Shown piece after piece: positions 11,015-22,297 of a stretch of 64,000 nucleotides of DNA (position 1 is the stretch's first letter; every line of letters begins with the position of its first letter). The notes under the pieces are model-generated. The model was not told where the DNA came from. It did no database searches and saw only the letters and a list, made by a program, of their open reading frames with translations. Source of the DNA: Entonaema liquescens (Eukaryota; Ascomycota; Sordariomycetes; Xylariales; Xylariaceae); the NCBI GenBank assembly GCA_902805475.1, contig CADCSX010000011.1, positions 1,118,001 to 1,182,000 on the forward strand. The letters run 5' to 3'. The translations under genes were made by a program, and so were the position numbers.

Positions 11015-13199
11015 CCTAAGAAATCTAACAGTGTTATATGCGACTAAGTGTACGAGTTTGATTAAGACCCGTCGCTATCTCCAGCAAAAAGCAAACCGAC
11101 TTGCTTGTCATCTTAATTTTAATTGCTCCTTACCCAGTGGGATTTTAGGTGAGGGAGTGGCAAATGCCGTACTCGGGTCACTACGAGACAGATTTACTCT
11201 GAATCCTGCATTGAAATCATATATCTCAAACCTACATCGGCATACACGTTGGGATCCGACCCGGGATTTTCTTATTGTAAGGCTGGGTAAATATATGGAT
11301 TGCTGATGTGTGTACTTTGAGCTTCGACGATATTAGTAGGTACCAAGATTTGGTTCCTGTACCTAAGTACCTTCTAGTTTTGGGTGCGGTCCGTCTTGGT
11401 GTCTCGATTCTCGGCAAGAGTGGGGCGTGTTTGAGCGGCCACTAATTGATTTGATTTAACGATCTGAAACCGCCCGAGACTAGCGTCGACTCTGGACCTA
11501 TCGTTTGGACTCCAACGCCTCGGGATCGCCCTCTGCAAGATGGCTGGTTCGCAGGAACGACGGGCGGAACTGACGTATGATTTGAGCCGGCCACTGATTA
11601 TCTCAGATTCACCGAAAGGATTCTGCAAGGGTTATCATATATCAATATGCTTTTGTTTCTGTTAGCCATTGATATTCAGTCACCAAGATGCTCTTCTTTG
11701 ATATGACTGGATTATCCTAGCGCTTTTCTTCTAGAATGGCTGGCTGCAACCATACTAAAGTATACCTTACCTTGTGCGCCAGCAACCAATAAGCAAATTC
11801 TCGGCAGGCGGATTTGCTAGTGCGATGGATTGCCAATACATACATTGCATATGTAGGTGGTCGAACTACTTTGTAAGCAATACAACGTCGCTGTTCGGAC
11901 TGCGTAGAATATTACTATTACATAGATCCTATTTACCTACATCAGTACTCTGCGGATTATTGGGTAGTACTCAAGAAAATGTTGTCTCATCGCGCCACAC
12001 AACGTGGGAAAGACTAAAATTTCCGGGCGATCTGTAACACTTTTTATTTTTCCCGTTGCGGGAAACGATAGTTGACGTGCATTACCTTACCTCGGAGACT
12101 CTTTGGGGACGGTTCGATATTCGTTATGCATACATTATCTTGGCTTGACTATTGCGTACGGTATTCTTATGAATTCTTGATTCGGTGTAAAAAATTTGCT
12201 TTGCAAGCACCGCCAACCCGAACGGCCGGTTCGTACGACGTAGTGTGCTACCTTACTTGAGATGAAAGGACAACTGTGTGCGACAAACTTATTCTATACG
12301 TGGGAGTCTAACAGTCCAGCTGCGCTTTATTTAGGTGTATTACGCACGCCACCCTCCTATATAGATATGTGACGTCTTTCTATTTATGTTCGAGTGGTTG
12401 ACTTCGCGATCACTTTACTCTCTGTCTTTTTCCCGACTCGACAAAGTTGCGCGCGGGATCTTGCGGTACGTACCAATAGAAATGGCCAAAACGACTTAGA
12501 CGGGGATGACGGACGTTAAATTGTCTGCAAGTAACGACGCTAGTGTTTCTGATTGGTGAAGTCTCCCCTAATTGTTTTGCTGATTGGTTCGAGATCTTAG
12601 TTCGAGACAGGGGTCTTGAACGCAGGTACAGGGGTTCAGGGGGTTCTCTATCCATCAATCGTTTGAATCTTCCTACGAATTATGCTCTTTGGATAAATGC
12701 CAACCACTTCAGGAATGTAGCCATCGTCGAAATCGTTGACCGATGTTACGTCAACTAATGCGATGACAAGCGCCCTCGAAGAACAATTCTCATAGAGTCC
12801 CTCAAATTTGGGGTCCCACGTGTATATACACTATGTAAATGAGTTATGCATCTACTTTGCCTATTTTGTGAGTACCTAGACAGATGGCTAGGATAATGTT
12901 CGTATGTGAATCGTTGTCGGTAGGGGTTTAGAATGAGGTTTTTAGATTCGGCGGTTATTACTGGGGTTTCCATGCTTGTCCGTGGGGCCGGAGTCTCGTC
13001 AACGATGCGATGCACTGACTTTCTGGTGCCATCATGAAGCTTTTTTCAGTCAAGCCCGACCCCCTTTTCCCCATAATTCTGCATAGACGATATGAGCTAA
13101 TGCCAGGCACGACCCGGACAAGCATTAGAATGTACCTCGATTTGACTAGGCGGACTACAGAACGGGGTCACGATTGACAGTTAGTCGCTTCCGTTCTAT

Positions 13200-14816
13200 C
13201 TTTCTGTCTTGTCTCGCGTTGGGGAGTTACTCTTTCTTTTCGAGTTTCTCTTTTTCTGTTTGTGCAACTTGAGGATTGCTTGTTCAATCACATTTTCTGG
13301 TCCACCTTGACTGGTTGACTGAAAACTTCGCCTACTTCAACCTTTGTTCGGCCACTTTCAACGAATATCACAACTCACGACCAAGTGTCGTCTGGTCTCA
13401 CAGCGCTCTCTACTTGTAATTACTTGTAATTGCCTGTCTGACGTTCTTTCTTTACTAATTCTATTTCTCTACTCTCGTTTTTTTCTTATTATCTTTCTCT
13501 GCAGGACATTCCATCCTGTCTTGAAGACACTTGGTTTGCCCGCGCGTCTTTCGTTTTCTCAAAATCATCGACCTCATCGTCGCCTTATAATCCAACACAA
13601 AACGGTAGACTCCTGTCTTGATCTCTATTTTCAAGATATCCTACCGGCCTTAATGCTTTGAGCCTCTCGGTTGACTTTCTGTCACTCTTAACCCTGTGCC
13701 GCCCGTGGACCTGAAACGCGAACGGTATCCAAGACTTTGAAGGTCGCATCATCTGGATCTCTCTACCACCCCACTCTCACCTAATCAGGAGCAACGTTGT
13801 GCGACGACTACGGTAACTTCCTACCAGTATCCACCAACTCGTCGGCAAATATTTCGCGTCCGATCGTGTCCGAGTCTTGGCTCTGTTGGAAGACTTCGGA
13901 AACAGCCACCGACTTACTTTCGTTTGAGTATTACCAATCTTGGATGTTGCCTCCCAGTCTGGTACTAGTCACTCGTTATTGAACGAACCCTGGCTGATCA
14001 GGATTGGTATGAGAAAAAAAGGCTATTATTTGTCGAAACGTCAAGCGTACGTGATCTCCTACTTCGTGCTATACCTTAACTACCCTGTCGAGATATCCCT
14101 CGCCGGGTAATGTTGCTTGCGCCCAGTAGAATTGGTCGCGCCGAGCCCGGAATCTTAATAGGAATTGGCTAGATCTTACGATGCCCTTGGCTCTGGAGTT
14201 AGGGTTAAACCTCAAGTTCAACCGCCATTCCCATCTTGACTATTTTGCGATTCCTTATGTACCTCTTCACAACTATGTTCATTCACCCTTTAGGTCTAGA
14301 GACTAACTGAAGTTTAGCTTACCCTAACAATCCTATCGATTTAAAGTGACTGGGTTACTTTTTTAACTGCAAATTGCCGCCTGCCTAGTACTGCAGCTGC
14401 TTTTATTCTTACTATTGTCTTGGCCAGGGCTAGGATCGGGTTCGTACGTGGTCCCTTACCGGCTATTGTTCTGGATAGAGCGAAGAAGACGACTTGGTTC
14501 CACGACCGTCTAACGAGCCGGGCGAATTTCTGTTTGCGATACCTTTGGTTTATTTACGTCGAAGTCATTTCCCGCGTTACTAAGGCGAACACGAGGCCAG
14601 TAGTTCCCGATATCGTTTCTGTTTAATTCCTCTGATCCACCTGCCGGCGGGTCTTCGGTTACTGGCATTGTATCGATTTAACCTCGTAGGGTGGGAGTTG
14701 GGATTTGTGTATGCGGCTCATACAGCTGGAAAAGGCCGTGAAGGACTGGGAAGAAGTGGAAGAGTGGAATGAGGAGATTCGATCTGGGTTCTGTGCTGCC
14801 CAGACTGTTCGATTAA
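13200..14816 (+). promoter_or_regulatory. Pyrimidine-rich upstream/leader region of the EGF-domain gene
   Basis: From about 13200 the plus strand is strongly CT-rich (for example TTTCTTTT and TCTTTCTCTG blocks), typical of long fungal promoters and 5' leaders. A pyrimidine tract followed by CTGCAG at 13498-13503 looks like a 3' splice site and may belong to a leader intron. No coding region is supported: the 105-codon frame at 13344-13661 shows no family signal. An in-frame TAA lies directly before the ATG at 14817. Confidence 0.4.
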
Positions 14817-17448
14817 ATGAGTCAATATCAAAATGGACGAAATAACGGCCAGCCACCGGCCATGGGGGGATCTGTGAGAAGGGCGAGGGAGATGGCGGAA
14901 GCGAATGCGGCAAGGGGAAATATGGCGGCATTTCCAGAACCACCGGCTATGAGACGGCCCCAGGTACCCCCAGGACTACAACTAAGAGACGAGCAAGGGC
15001 AGATAGGAATGGCGATATCGAGACCGACACCGTTGGCCCAATGGCCGCTTGCCGGGCCCGTTTCGGTACCATCACCTGGTGATTCAGAGCCATACCGACC
15101 GCCACCTGGAAGGTCGCAGCCGCCCCAACGTCCTCCGCGCCCTAGTAGAGTGCCATCAATTTTGGATGGCTCTCGCATTCAGGAGCACACGCCTATCTTC
15201 CAGTACACACCTCAGAACGCTAGAATGTCGGAGCTGTCCGCACCCGAGACAATACAAAGCGAACCATCGAGACAGTCTACCAACTCTTCAGTGGGGACGA
15301 TCCGGATTTTCCATTGCCGGTAGCCGCAGCTTCGCTAACCCCGTCAAGGAGAAGTGCAAATTTAGGTCCGCCACCATCTTCTAGAAGAGGAGCCTCGTCG
15401 TTTTATTCTACTATATCGTACGTCTCACCGATACCGGAAGAGAGCCCGAGAACGCGATCACGTACCTCTTATGCGTCTAGCGCGGCGATACCAGAAAGCT
15501 TCGAGAGCTTCTCGCCAGGATATAGCCCGGCTTACAGCCCGGGAGTAGTCTCTATCAATGATACGATAGCGGAAGAGTCTTTTGTTAGTGACGACGCGGA
15601 TGAGAGTAGTTTAGTAAGAAGTGCAAGCATTGGAAAGAGGGGAAAGCCGGCTTTGATAACTACTGGAAGTTTTGAAAAGAGGGATTCAATGCTACGACCT
15701 GGTCCAACGCCGATTCAGGGTGGGCCTTTTCGGGACGGTACTGGATATATCGAGGCCTCGTCAAGCTCGTCTGGGAACATCTCTAGAGAGGCTGTCGGTG
15801 CTGCCGTGACTCCGGGTAGTATGCTGAATGCTTTTGAAGGCGCTAGTGCCACAGACCCTTCGTCGATACGGAATGCTATTCCATCGCCGAGGCCATATAA
15901 TAGACTTTCGGCGATTCGACGGCCGCCACGCCTTGATATAGATGCAGTAAGAGCAGCCGAGGCTAGAGGGAGCTTGACAAGCTTACCGGATCTAATTCGA
16001 CGGGCGACGAGGTTAGCATCGCTGATGGACAGAGGTCGTAGGCCAGCAAGCCGTTTTGACGATCTCGACTTTCCTGAGGATGTCTACGGCAGTGATCCTG
16101 AGAAGGACCTTTATAGTTCGTTCTGCTCCCACCTCTAACTATTTCGTATGCTAATAGACTTGATAGATAATAAGCACCAATCCGGACTGTCTGATATGCT
16201 GGCTGCGTTTCCGCCCCCGGCAAGCAGAAATGGGGTGCGAAAAAGCAGACTCTCCGCCGCTTGGCCGTTAGGTCGAATGTCGTTCCGCGGCCCCCCACCA
16301 CCATCAACAGAACAGGGTACTGGTTCTGAAATGGAACCGCAGAAGAAGGAACGCCGTTGCTGCTGCGGGCTGCCTATATGGACCTGCGTTGTACTGGCTA
16401 TCATCTTAATATGCATTATAGCCGCTGCGGTCGTTGTTCCTGTCAAATTTCTCGTCCTTGACAAGGCGGCCGAAAAGAGTGCGGCACAACCGGCTATTTC
16501 AAACTGCGAGGCACAGTTAAATTGTGCGAATGGGGGCACAAATGTCATTGTGCAGGGCGTCTGTTCGTGCATTTGCTCTAACGGCTTCACTGGAGCGGAC
16601 TGTACTGTTCCCACTTCTCAGGGCTGCACTACAACATCGATCAGCATGGAAGGCTCTAACATCAATAATGTCACCATCGGCCAGGCAGTTCCTCGCCTTA
16701 TCAGAGATGCACAGGGTAATTTCTCGGTTCCCTCGTGGCCACCTTGATACAGTCAAAATTCAACAAAGAAAGCCTTTCCTGCAACACAGAGAATGCGTTA
16801 GTAACTTTTAACGGGCAATCTTTTCGAACACAAGGGGCTAAGGCCGAGGTCGCTGACGTTGGTTCCGGCCCCAATCTCGCGCAGGCTGCCGTAGCTGCCG
16901 AGGATATCTCTATTACTCTTAGCGTACTCCCGGACGTTGATATTACATTAACGGTCGAAAATCCAGCAGGGACTGGTGCGTTTACCGGGAGTTTCGTGGT
17001 GACCATTCTGACTGATCCGACTACGATTTCCGGATCTACGTTATTCGCTACTACTATAACACCCAGTAATACTAAGCGATCTTCGCCTACCCCATACCCT
17101 ACAATAGCCCCGACAACAACGTCCGCCCCGACTACTACTAGTACCCCTTCGAGCAGTACAAGCTCGGCCCCCATGCCCGGTTCAACTTTCGTTGTTACGG
17201 AAGAGGTCATTGACTTTGCGCGCGTCGCTGTGCTGTATATTTTCCAAGAAAAGACGTTACCTGACGCAATAACTGCTCAGTCCTCAGTTCAGAGTTTTTT
17301 CACTGATGTAGACACGGGCCGAAACACAACTGATTGTGTGATGATGGAGCAAGGGCTGAACGTCACACTTGGCGGAGGAAGCACGATTGATTTCGTGAAC
17401 TTTGCCATCGATGTAGGAAAAGGACGAGTTGGAGGTCGTAGGACCTGA
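14817..17448 (+). CDS. Large EGF-domain single-pass membrane protein, two single-base frame breaks
   Basis: One gene spread over four apparent frames. Exon 1 is 14817-16115, intron 16116-16166 (GTTCGT...GATAG), exon 2 is 16167-17448. Adding one base at 15302-15303 (GATCCGG; a CC run) and one at 16730-16732 (CCC run) gives exactly 861 codons, an 860-residue protein. The order is a long disordered Pro/Ser/Arg-rich cytosolic part with an FYSTISYVSPIPEESP block and LPDLIRRATRLASLMDRG, SGLSDMLAAFPPP, a CCCG patch, a transmembrane helix near residues 504-525 (WTCVVLAIILICI), an EGF-like module with six Cys (NCEAQLNCANGG...CSCICSNGFTGADC), a Ser/Thr-rich stretch and a C-terminal domain. It resembles the fungal family often labelled glycoprotein X/EGF-like. 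A wall-sensing or adhesion role is inference. Confidence 0.85.
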
Positions 17449-20306
17449 TGTGTTTTCGCCGAAGAAACTTACGCGTATACGTTTCGAACGTTCGAGCCGG
17501 TCGGACAACGATACCAAGCTTCCCGTTGTATGAATAACAGGGGTTGAGCTGACTTACAACGCGCCAGGGGCCCACAGAGGTCATGGGCATTAAACGTATG
17601 ACTCTTCTATTTTCTAGGTTGAAGACAACCCTATTGGTGTTGTTTTTCGTGTACAAAACATTCGTATCGATTTTCACGCATGAGCAGCACGGAGAAACCA
17701 ATTGCATGTGTAGAGATGATGGTTTAGCGCCGGCGTAAATAGGGGAGAACTCGTAGATAGCTCGAGCAATCTTTCGAGGCAATGTTTAATAGAATCGAAT
17801 TCTAACTGCATATTTTCTGAAAGAGGCTGGCTGACAGATGGTTCGATGATTCGGATGTCGTCCTATCATTACATACCTTGTTGGAACATCGGAAGCAGAG
17901 GGGAAATATTTATTGCATCGCCGATACGATACGACACGATACAGTAGAAGCGAAGCACGCGCAAGGCGTGTATATACTGTGCGGATGTCAAGTAAGGTTG
18001 TCTTGTCAGCTATGCCGCGCAAGTGCTGTGGATCGGACTCCACCGGCTATCAGATACGAGAATCAGAATCAGAGAATCATAGAACGCGATCTCTTGGGAT
18101 CTTGTAAGCCTCGTAAGGTAACGGTGCGCTAGTTAATACGCGAAGCTCGTCCCGAAGCTACGGGAACTTGTTTACCTTGGTAAACCCGGCAAGCGAAAAT
18201 AGAGTGACTTTATAGGTATTTTCATAATTCATTAATGTATCATCGAAGACAAATAAAAGAAAACTACCACAGCCTTGTTGCAACCCTGAGTCCTTCTCAA
18301 AATACCTACGTAGGACTTCGTGGTTATTTGTCCCCTTTTGCCGATATTCGCGCAAGTTGATGACGGGCTAACTAGGTAGCTAGTATTAGTTCGACTACCT
18401 AACTAACGGCATCTAACTAGCTAGCCAGCGCAACTTGGGGCTAACTAAGTCTATAAGTAGCGTAGTCTAGGCCTTAGGACCATGGCTAGCGCGCGGTGCG
18501 GTTACAATATGCATTGTTTTTAGGATAGGTACCTGCGTAGGGCGCTGTGCGGATCGTATCTTGCTGTTGTTCCAAGGCTGGAATTGCAGGCCTACCTAGG
18601 TTAAGTACATTAAGGCTTTTTTTCGTGGTACCCGTATTAAAATGCAGGTACGGTGGCCCCGTATCTGCCGTGATCGCGACGGCGATTCGTGGAGGTTGGG
18701 GCTTTGGGGCTTTGGGACCGCTGTATTAATTGGGTTTGGAACTTGATAAGGTGGGTTTTTTTGTTGTGTGCGTGCGTGTGTGTGCGCGCGTGTTAGTTTA
18801 TGCAGAGAGCTAGGGAAAAACGAGGAGATCCTACGGGGAACTTTCTGGAGTCGGCGACGAGCGATTGTTGGCCCGTGTGGGTTGAGGTGGATTGGAGTGG
18901 GCTGGTTTGTATGTAAGGTACAATCGTAAAAGACGAGATATATCTGTGTTATGATGTATTGTCTACATATGTAATGTGTCGATACCTATGTATGTATGCG
19001 CATGGCAATGGGGCCTTACCTATACAGTACGCAATACGTACATATATTATTATGGAATATCGACTATACGCAACATGCTATTTGTAGGCTGTGCAGTGCC
19101 CCCCGTACGGAAAACGCAGCTACGCTAGGGCTGCTTACGAGGCTTGAAAGATCCAATCGGATGGCGTCTGTCGGTGTGATGATGGAAGGGAGACGAGATG
19201 GAGAAAGAATAATGCAGAGTGCAGAGTGCAGAGTGCAGAGTGCAGAGGGCAGAGGGCAGAGAGGGCTGAAGAGATGCGGTGTGGCCATGGACGGCCCGGA
19301 TGTCTGGGAGTTGATATGGGGCTTTATGGGGGCTTTATCATGGTTATGGGGCTTTTTAGAAACCTGTGATTGATTTATCTTGACGGACTTTAGGTCTACC
19401 AAGTCTACCAGGTCTACTTGGGCTGGATGCAGGGGCAGGGCGTTAGTCCGCGTGGGCTGGTCAGTAGCCTGCGCTTGAGGATCTACAAGTGCCGGTTTGC
19501 GCGGGGGGTTTTACTGTTGTGCTGCTAATGACCGCATATCTTTTTTTACTTTTTTATCCTTTTTCCCTTTTGTCCTTCGGGTTTCTTTTATGTACCTTAC
19601 CTTAGGTGCCAAGGTACGAAGTAGGTGATGGTAGGTGGTAGTAGGTAACTAATAAACTGTCCTTACTGTACTGTGCGTGGTATTGATGATGTGAGAGAAG
19701 TACATCAAAGGATGTGGGATCCTGCCCGAAGATACCACACCGTTGGTTTTCTTGGATATTTCTCATCCCCCTGTGCCTTGCATGCCCGAAGATGCGGGTC
19801 GTTCGGGTTTGACCCATCAGCACTCAGAAATATTCATCGTTTTTATATCTGTATGTCTCCCAGGTTTCTGGGACTCTTCTGTCAGCTGAAGGGGGTTTCG
19901 AAAAAGAGAGACAGAGTAAGACAATCGAATAATATGAGCAATTAACTCTACACTCGCCTAGCCATCTCATCTCCCAGCCTATTACGCTCCTTTTTTGATG
20001 TTTATGATAGTTTATGATGACGATAATGGTTTGAATACGATCATATTATCTGCCCTTCCTTTTGAATAAGTCACTCCTCGGATCCGTCATTCGCTTTACC
20101 TGATCCAAGCCGATTGCCGAGAACACTCCTATTACCTGCTGTATTTGTTAGTCAAGATCCTCATCACTCATTACCGATTCCATCTGGAGCCATCTTGAAT
20201 TGCCGCTATCGAATCGACAAGATCGGTGGGTTTCATATACGTGAAACCAGCGGATGCACGATCCTTAAGCGGTCTTGGAGAGCAACTGCAGAATATCCCA
20301 CCGCAC
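17449..20306. other. Intergenic, no supported gene
   Basis: 2.9 kb. Contents: a CTAACTAG/TAGCTAG-rich patch at 18360-18430, a GT-rich run near 18757-18792, a heptamer minisatellite at 19214-19262, AGGTAGGT words near 19600-19650, and the upstream/leader region of the next gene from about 20050. Short open frames here (for example 18996-19373) overlap the repeats and are not convincing. Confidence 0.45.
19214..19262. repeat. Heptamer minisatellite, seven GCAGAGN units
   Basis: Seven contiguous 7-bp units: four GCAGAGT, two GCAGAGG and one GCAGAGA. The changing last base in blocks suggests stepwise expansion by slippage. Confidence 0.93.
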
Positions 20307-21302
20307 ATGATGTCAGACAACGAAGCCACACAAGCAAAGCGGAGGAGTCCCGAGTTATTAACACTGCCGAAACTGATCGTGCCCTCCACAACTGTGAAGG
20401 ATATCGATGCCAAATCGTCGAATAGCAATGTCGTCGTACAGCCTCATGCTCTGAGTGTCGGTTTCCAGCATAGCAAAGGCGAGCCTGTATCACCGTGCTC
20501 AGATGTTTCGCCTTCGTCACGATGTAGCGTTGTCTCACTTTCACCATCTCTCTTCCCGCTACCACCAAGCAGCGCCACACCGCCAACAACTGCTCACTCG
20601 TCCATACCGGACTCTCCACCACCCCCATGCATATCACGCTCACATTCATCTATAAACCTGTGGTTTTCTCCCCCATCACCACCACCCTCTTCACCACTAC
20701 CGCCTACACCCACGCAAAAAAGACTAGCCAGCGTCATCAGTCTTACGAATAGCCTGGAAAGTGTCCAGGTGCCTGCGTACGCAAAAGTTAAGGGTCCTCT
20801 TTCGGAGTCACCCGAAATAAATCCTGCAAATCCAGTAGATAGTCCCAGGAAGCCACCCCGGCGACTTACAAGCTTCACCATCGACTCCCGAGGATTCCGG
20901 GAGTCGGTAATAGATCCAGATGTAAACCTCACATCACCACCACCCAGATCATCACTGCCGCCTCCGTACTCGCCTGGTCTATGTGCGCCGGAACGTTTCA
21001 GCAATACTAGCGTGCCGAGCACCCGAGTGGACTCGACGACACCGTTAGCGTACAACCTAGCGGATTATGAACTCGGCCAGTCTCCTCGAAGTCCCGGGTT
21101 CGAGCGTGAGAGAAAGCAACACGGAGATATAGAGACAGGAGGGACAGGATGGTGGGCGCGACACTGGTTGACCCAGCCCCAGAAAAAGAGAAAGAGGATC
21201 AAGAATACTATCATCAGTGTAGCTTCGGTAGCTCTGCTGATGGTCATCGCTGGGATCGCTGTCGGGATATATCTAGCAGTGTCTAGTAGTGCAGCATTAT
21301 AG
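20307..21302 (+). CDS. Pro/Ser-rich protein with C-terminal transmembrane anchor
   Basis: Single exon of 331 codons from the first in-frame ATG (a second ATG follows directly at 20310; the frame is open further upstream but has no ATG). Most of the protein is low-complexity: Pro/Ser runs such as SPPSPPPSSPLPPTP and SLPPPYSPGL, with few hydrophobic residues. The end carries a basic patch (QKKRKRIKN) followed by one hydrophobic helix (IISVASVALLMVIAGIAVG) and only a few residues after it, the layout of a tail-anchored or type II membrane protein with a cytosolic disordered domain. I recognise no named family. Similar proteins are common and poorly characterised in Pezizomycotina. Confidence 0.75.
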   Translation: MMSDNEATQAKRRSPELLTLPKLIVPSTTVKDIDAKSSNSNVVVQPHALSVGFQHSKGEPVSPCSDVSPSSRCSVVSLSPSLFPLPPSSATPPTTAHSSIPDSPPPPCISRSHSSINLWFSPPSPPPSSPLPPTPTQKRLASVISLTNSLESVQVPAYAKVKGPLSESPEINPANPVDSPRKPPRRLTSFTIDSRGFRESVIDPDVNLTSPPPRSSLPPPYSPGLCAPERFSNTSVPSTRVDSTTPLAYNLADYELGQSPRSPGFERERKQHGDIETGGTGWWARHWLTQPQKKRKRIKNTIISVASVALLMVIAGIAVGIYLAVSSSAAL

Positions 21303-22297
21303 ACAAGCCGTATCCCATCTTTCATATGGAGTAGAACATATTTTACGACATAGTTATGATGTAAGAAGAAAAAAAAAGAAAAGAAAAGAAGGGTCAGAAG
21401 GTGAGATGACAAGGTACTGAGGTATGCTTATGCGTCAGTATACCTTCATGTATGTATGTATTATGAGTGTATGAAGCCCTTCCAGATAGACAAGATATGT
21501 GCATACCAGATATGCACAATCCTTCGTCTCGCGACGAGCCGTTGTAAGCTTATACCTCCAATTTTACCTTCTGACTTTACACGCAAAGATGAGATGGCAT
21601 CTGATATAAGATTTGTGATCGTGTGTAAGTATCTAAGATAGTGTAAACGTGGTGTAAGTAAGTAAGTAAGTAGGTATGTATATGTAATTGGAGGGTAATA
21701 CTAATGGCTGTTTAGGTAAACCGGGCTTTAAAACTGCCTCATACATGCGCATGCGCGAGAGAAAAGCAACAACGTATCTTAAGGTAAGACTTGCTGCTTA
21801 CGCGAAGCATTTTGGGTACCCCAAAGGCAGACTAGCACGTGAGAGTTTAGTGGCCCGATCGGCACTATGCATACCCGGGAAAAGCGACTCGCCGGGTTTG
21901 GTCCACTAATTTCCCAATATAATGCTGATGTGGTTCCGGATTTAGTTCCCTGACCTACGGCGTTCCTCTCTCACACCCACACCGACGACCACCCAAATGC
22001 TTACCAAATCCGTTCCCGTTCCCGTTCGCCACGACTAATCCAATCTGAATTATCGTAATATTTCAATCTGTTCATGGATTATATCCTATTCATTCCCGGT
22101 TCTGACAAACCCGCGGCTTAATTATTTCAGCGGTAACACCTTTTACATGTACTTAAGAGCGCTGATGTAATTTGTACCTCCTTTACTTTCGAAAATCTAC
22201 GGCGTCAAGCCTTGGGTAGTCTTTATACTTGCCTGTCTACCTCTTATAATCGCCTTAATCATTTTTTACGTAACCCGGCCGACCCTTAACCATCCTG
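21303..22297. other. Intergenic between tail-anchored protein and Zn2Cys6 regulator
   Basis: About 1 kb. It contains the 3' flank of the upstream gene, a GTAA tetranucleotide run near 21654-21673 and a pyrimidine-rich segment before the regulator. No gene supported. Confidence 0.4.

Larger units (their letters stand above)
9207..13199. other. Gene-poor stretch with several hairpins
   Basis: 4 kb without a supported gene. Short frames (for example 11031-11306, 11774-12037 and 12755-13015) resemble no family and are probably chance. The stretch contains the hairpin cluster at 9917-10018 and the 25-bp palindrome at 10990-11014, annotated separately. It could be an old degraded insertion, but no transposase text was recognisable. 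Confidence 0.45.

Noticed and set aside
13344..13661. 105-codon plus-strand frame before the EGF gene
   Set aside because: It lies in a CT-rich leader-like region that is open by composition; no homology pattern.
14828..15178. Antisense frame of 116 codons over the start of the EGF-domain gene
   Set aside because: It mirrors the Pro/Gly-rich sense exon and has no family signal; composition explains its openness.
16116..16157. Alternative 42-bp intron in the EGF gene ending at GCTAATAG
   Set aside because: It is also in frame, but shorter than other introns in the window; the 51-bp version ending at 16166 is preferred.
19064..19402. Open frame of 112 codons with a repeated Ser-Ala-Leu-Cys-Thr-Leu-type peptide
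   Set aside because: The peptide repeat is the translation of the GCAGAGN minisatellite.
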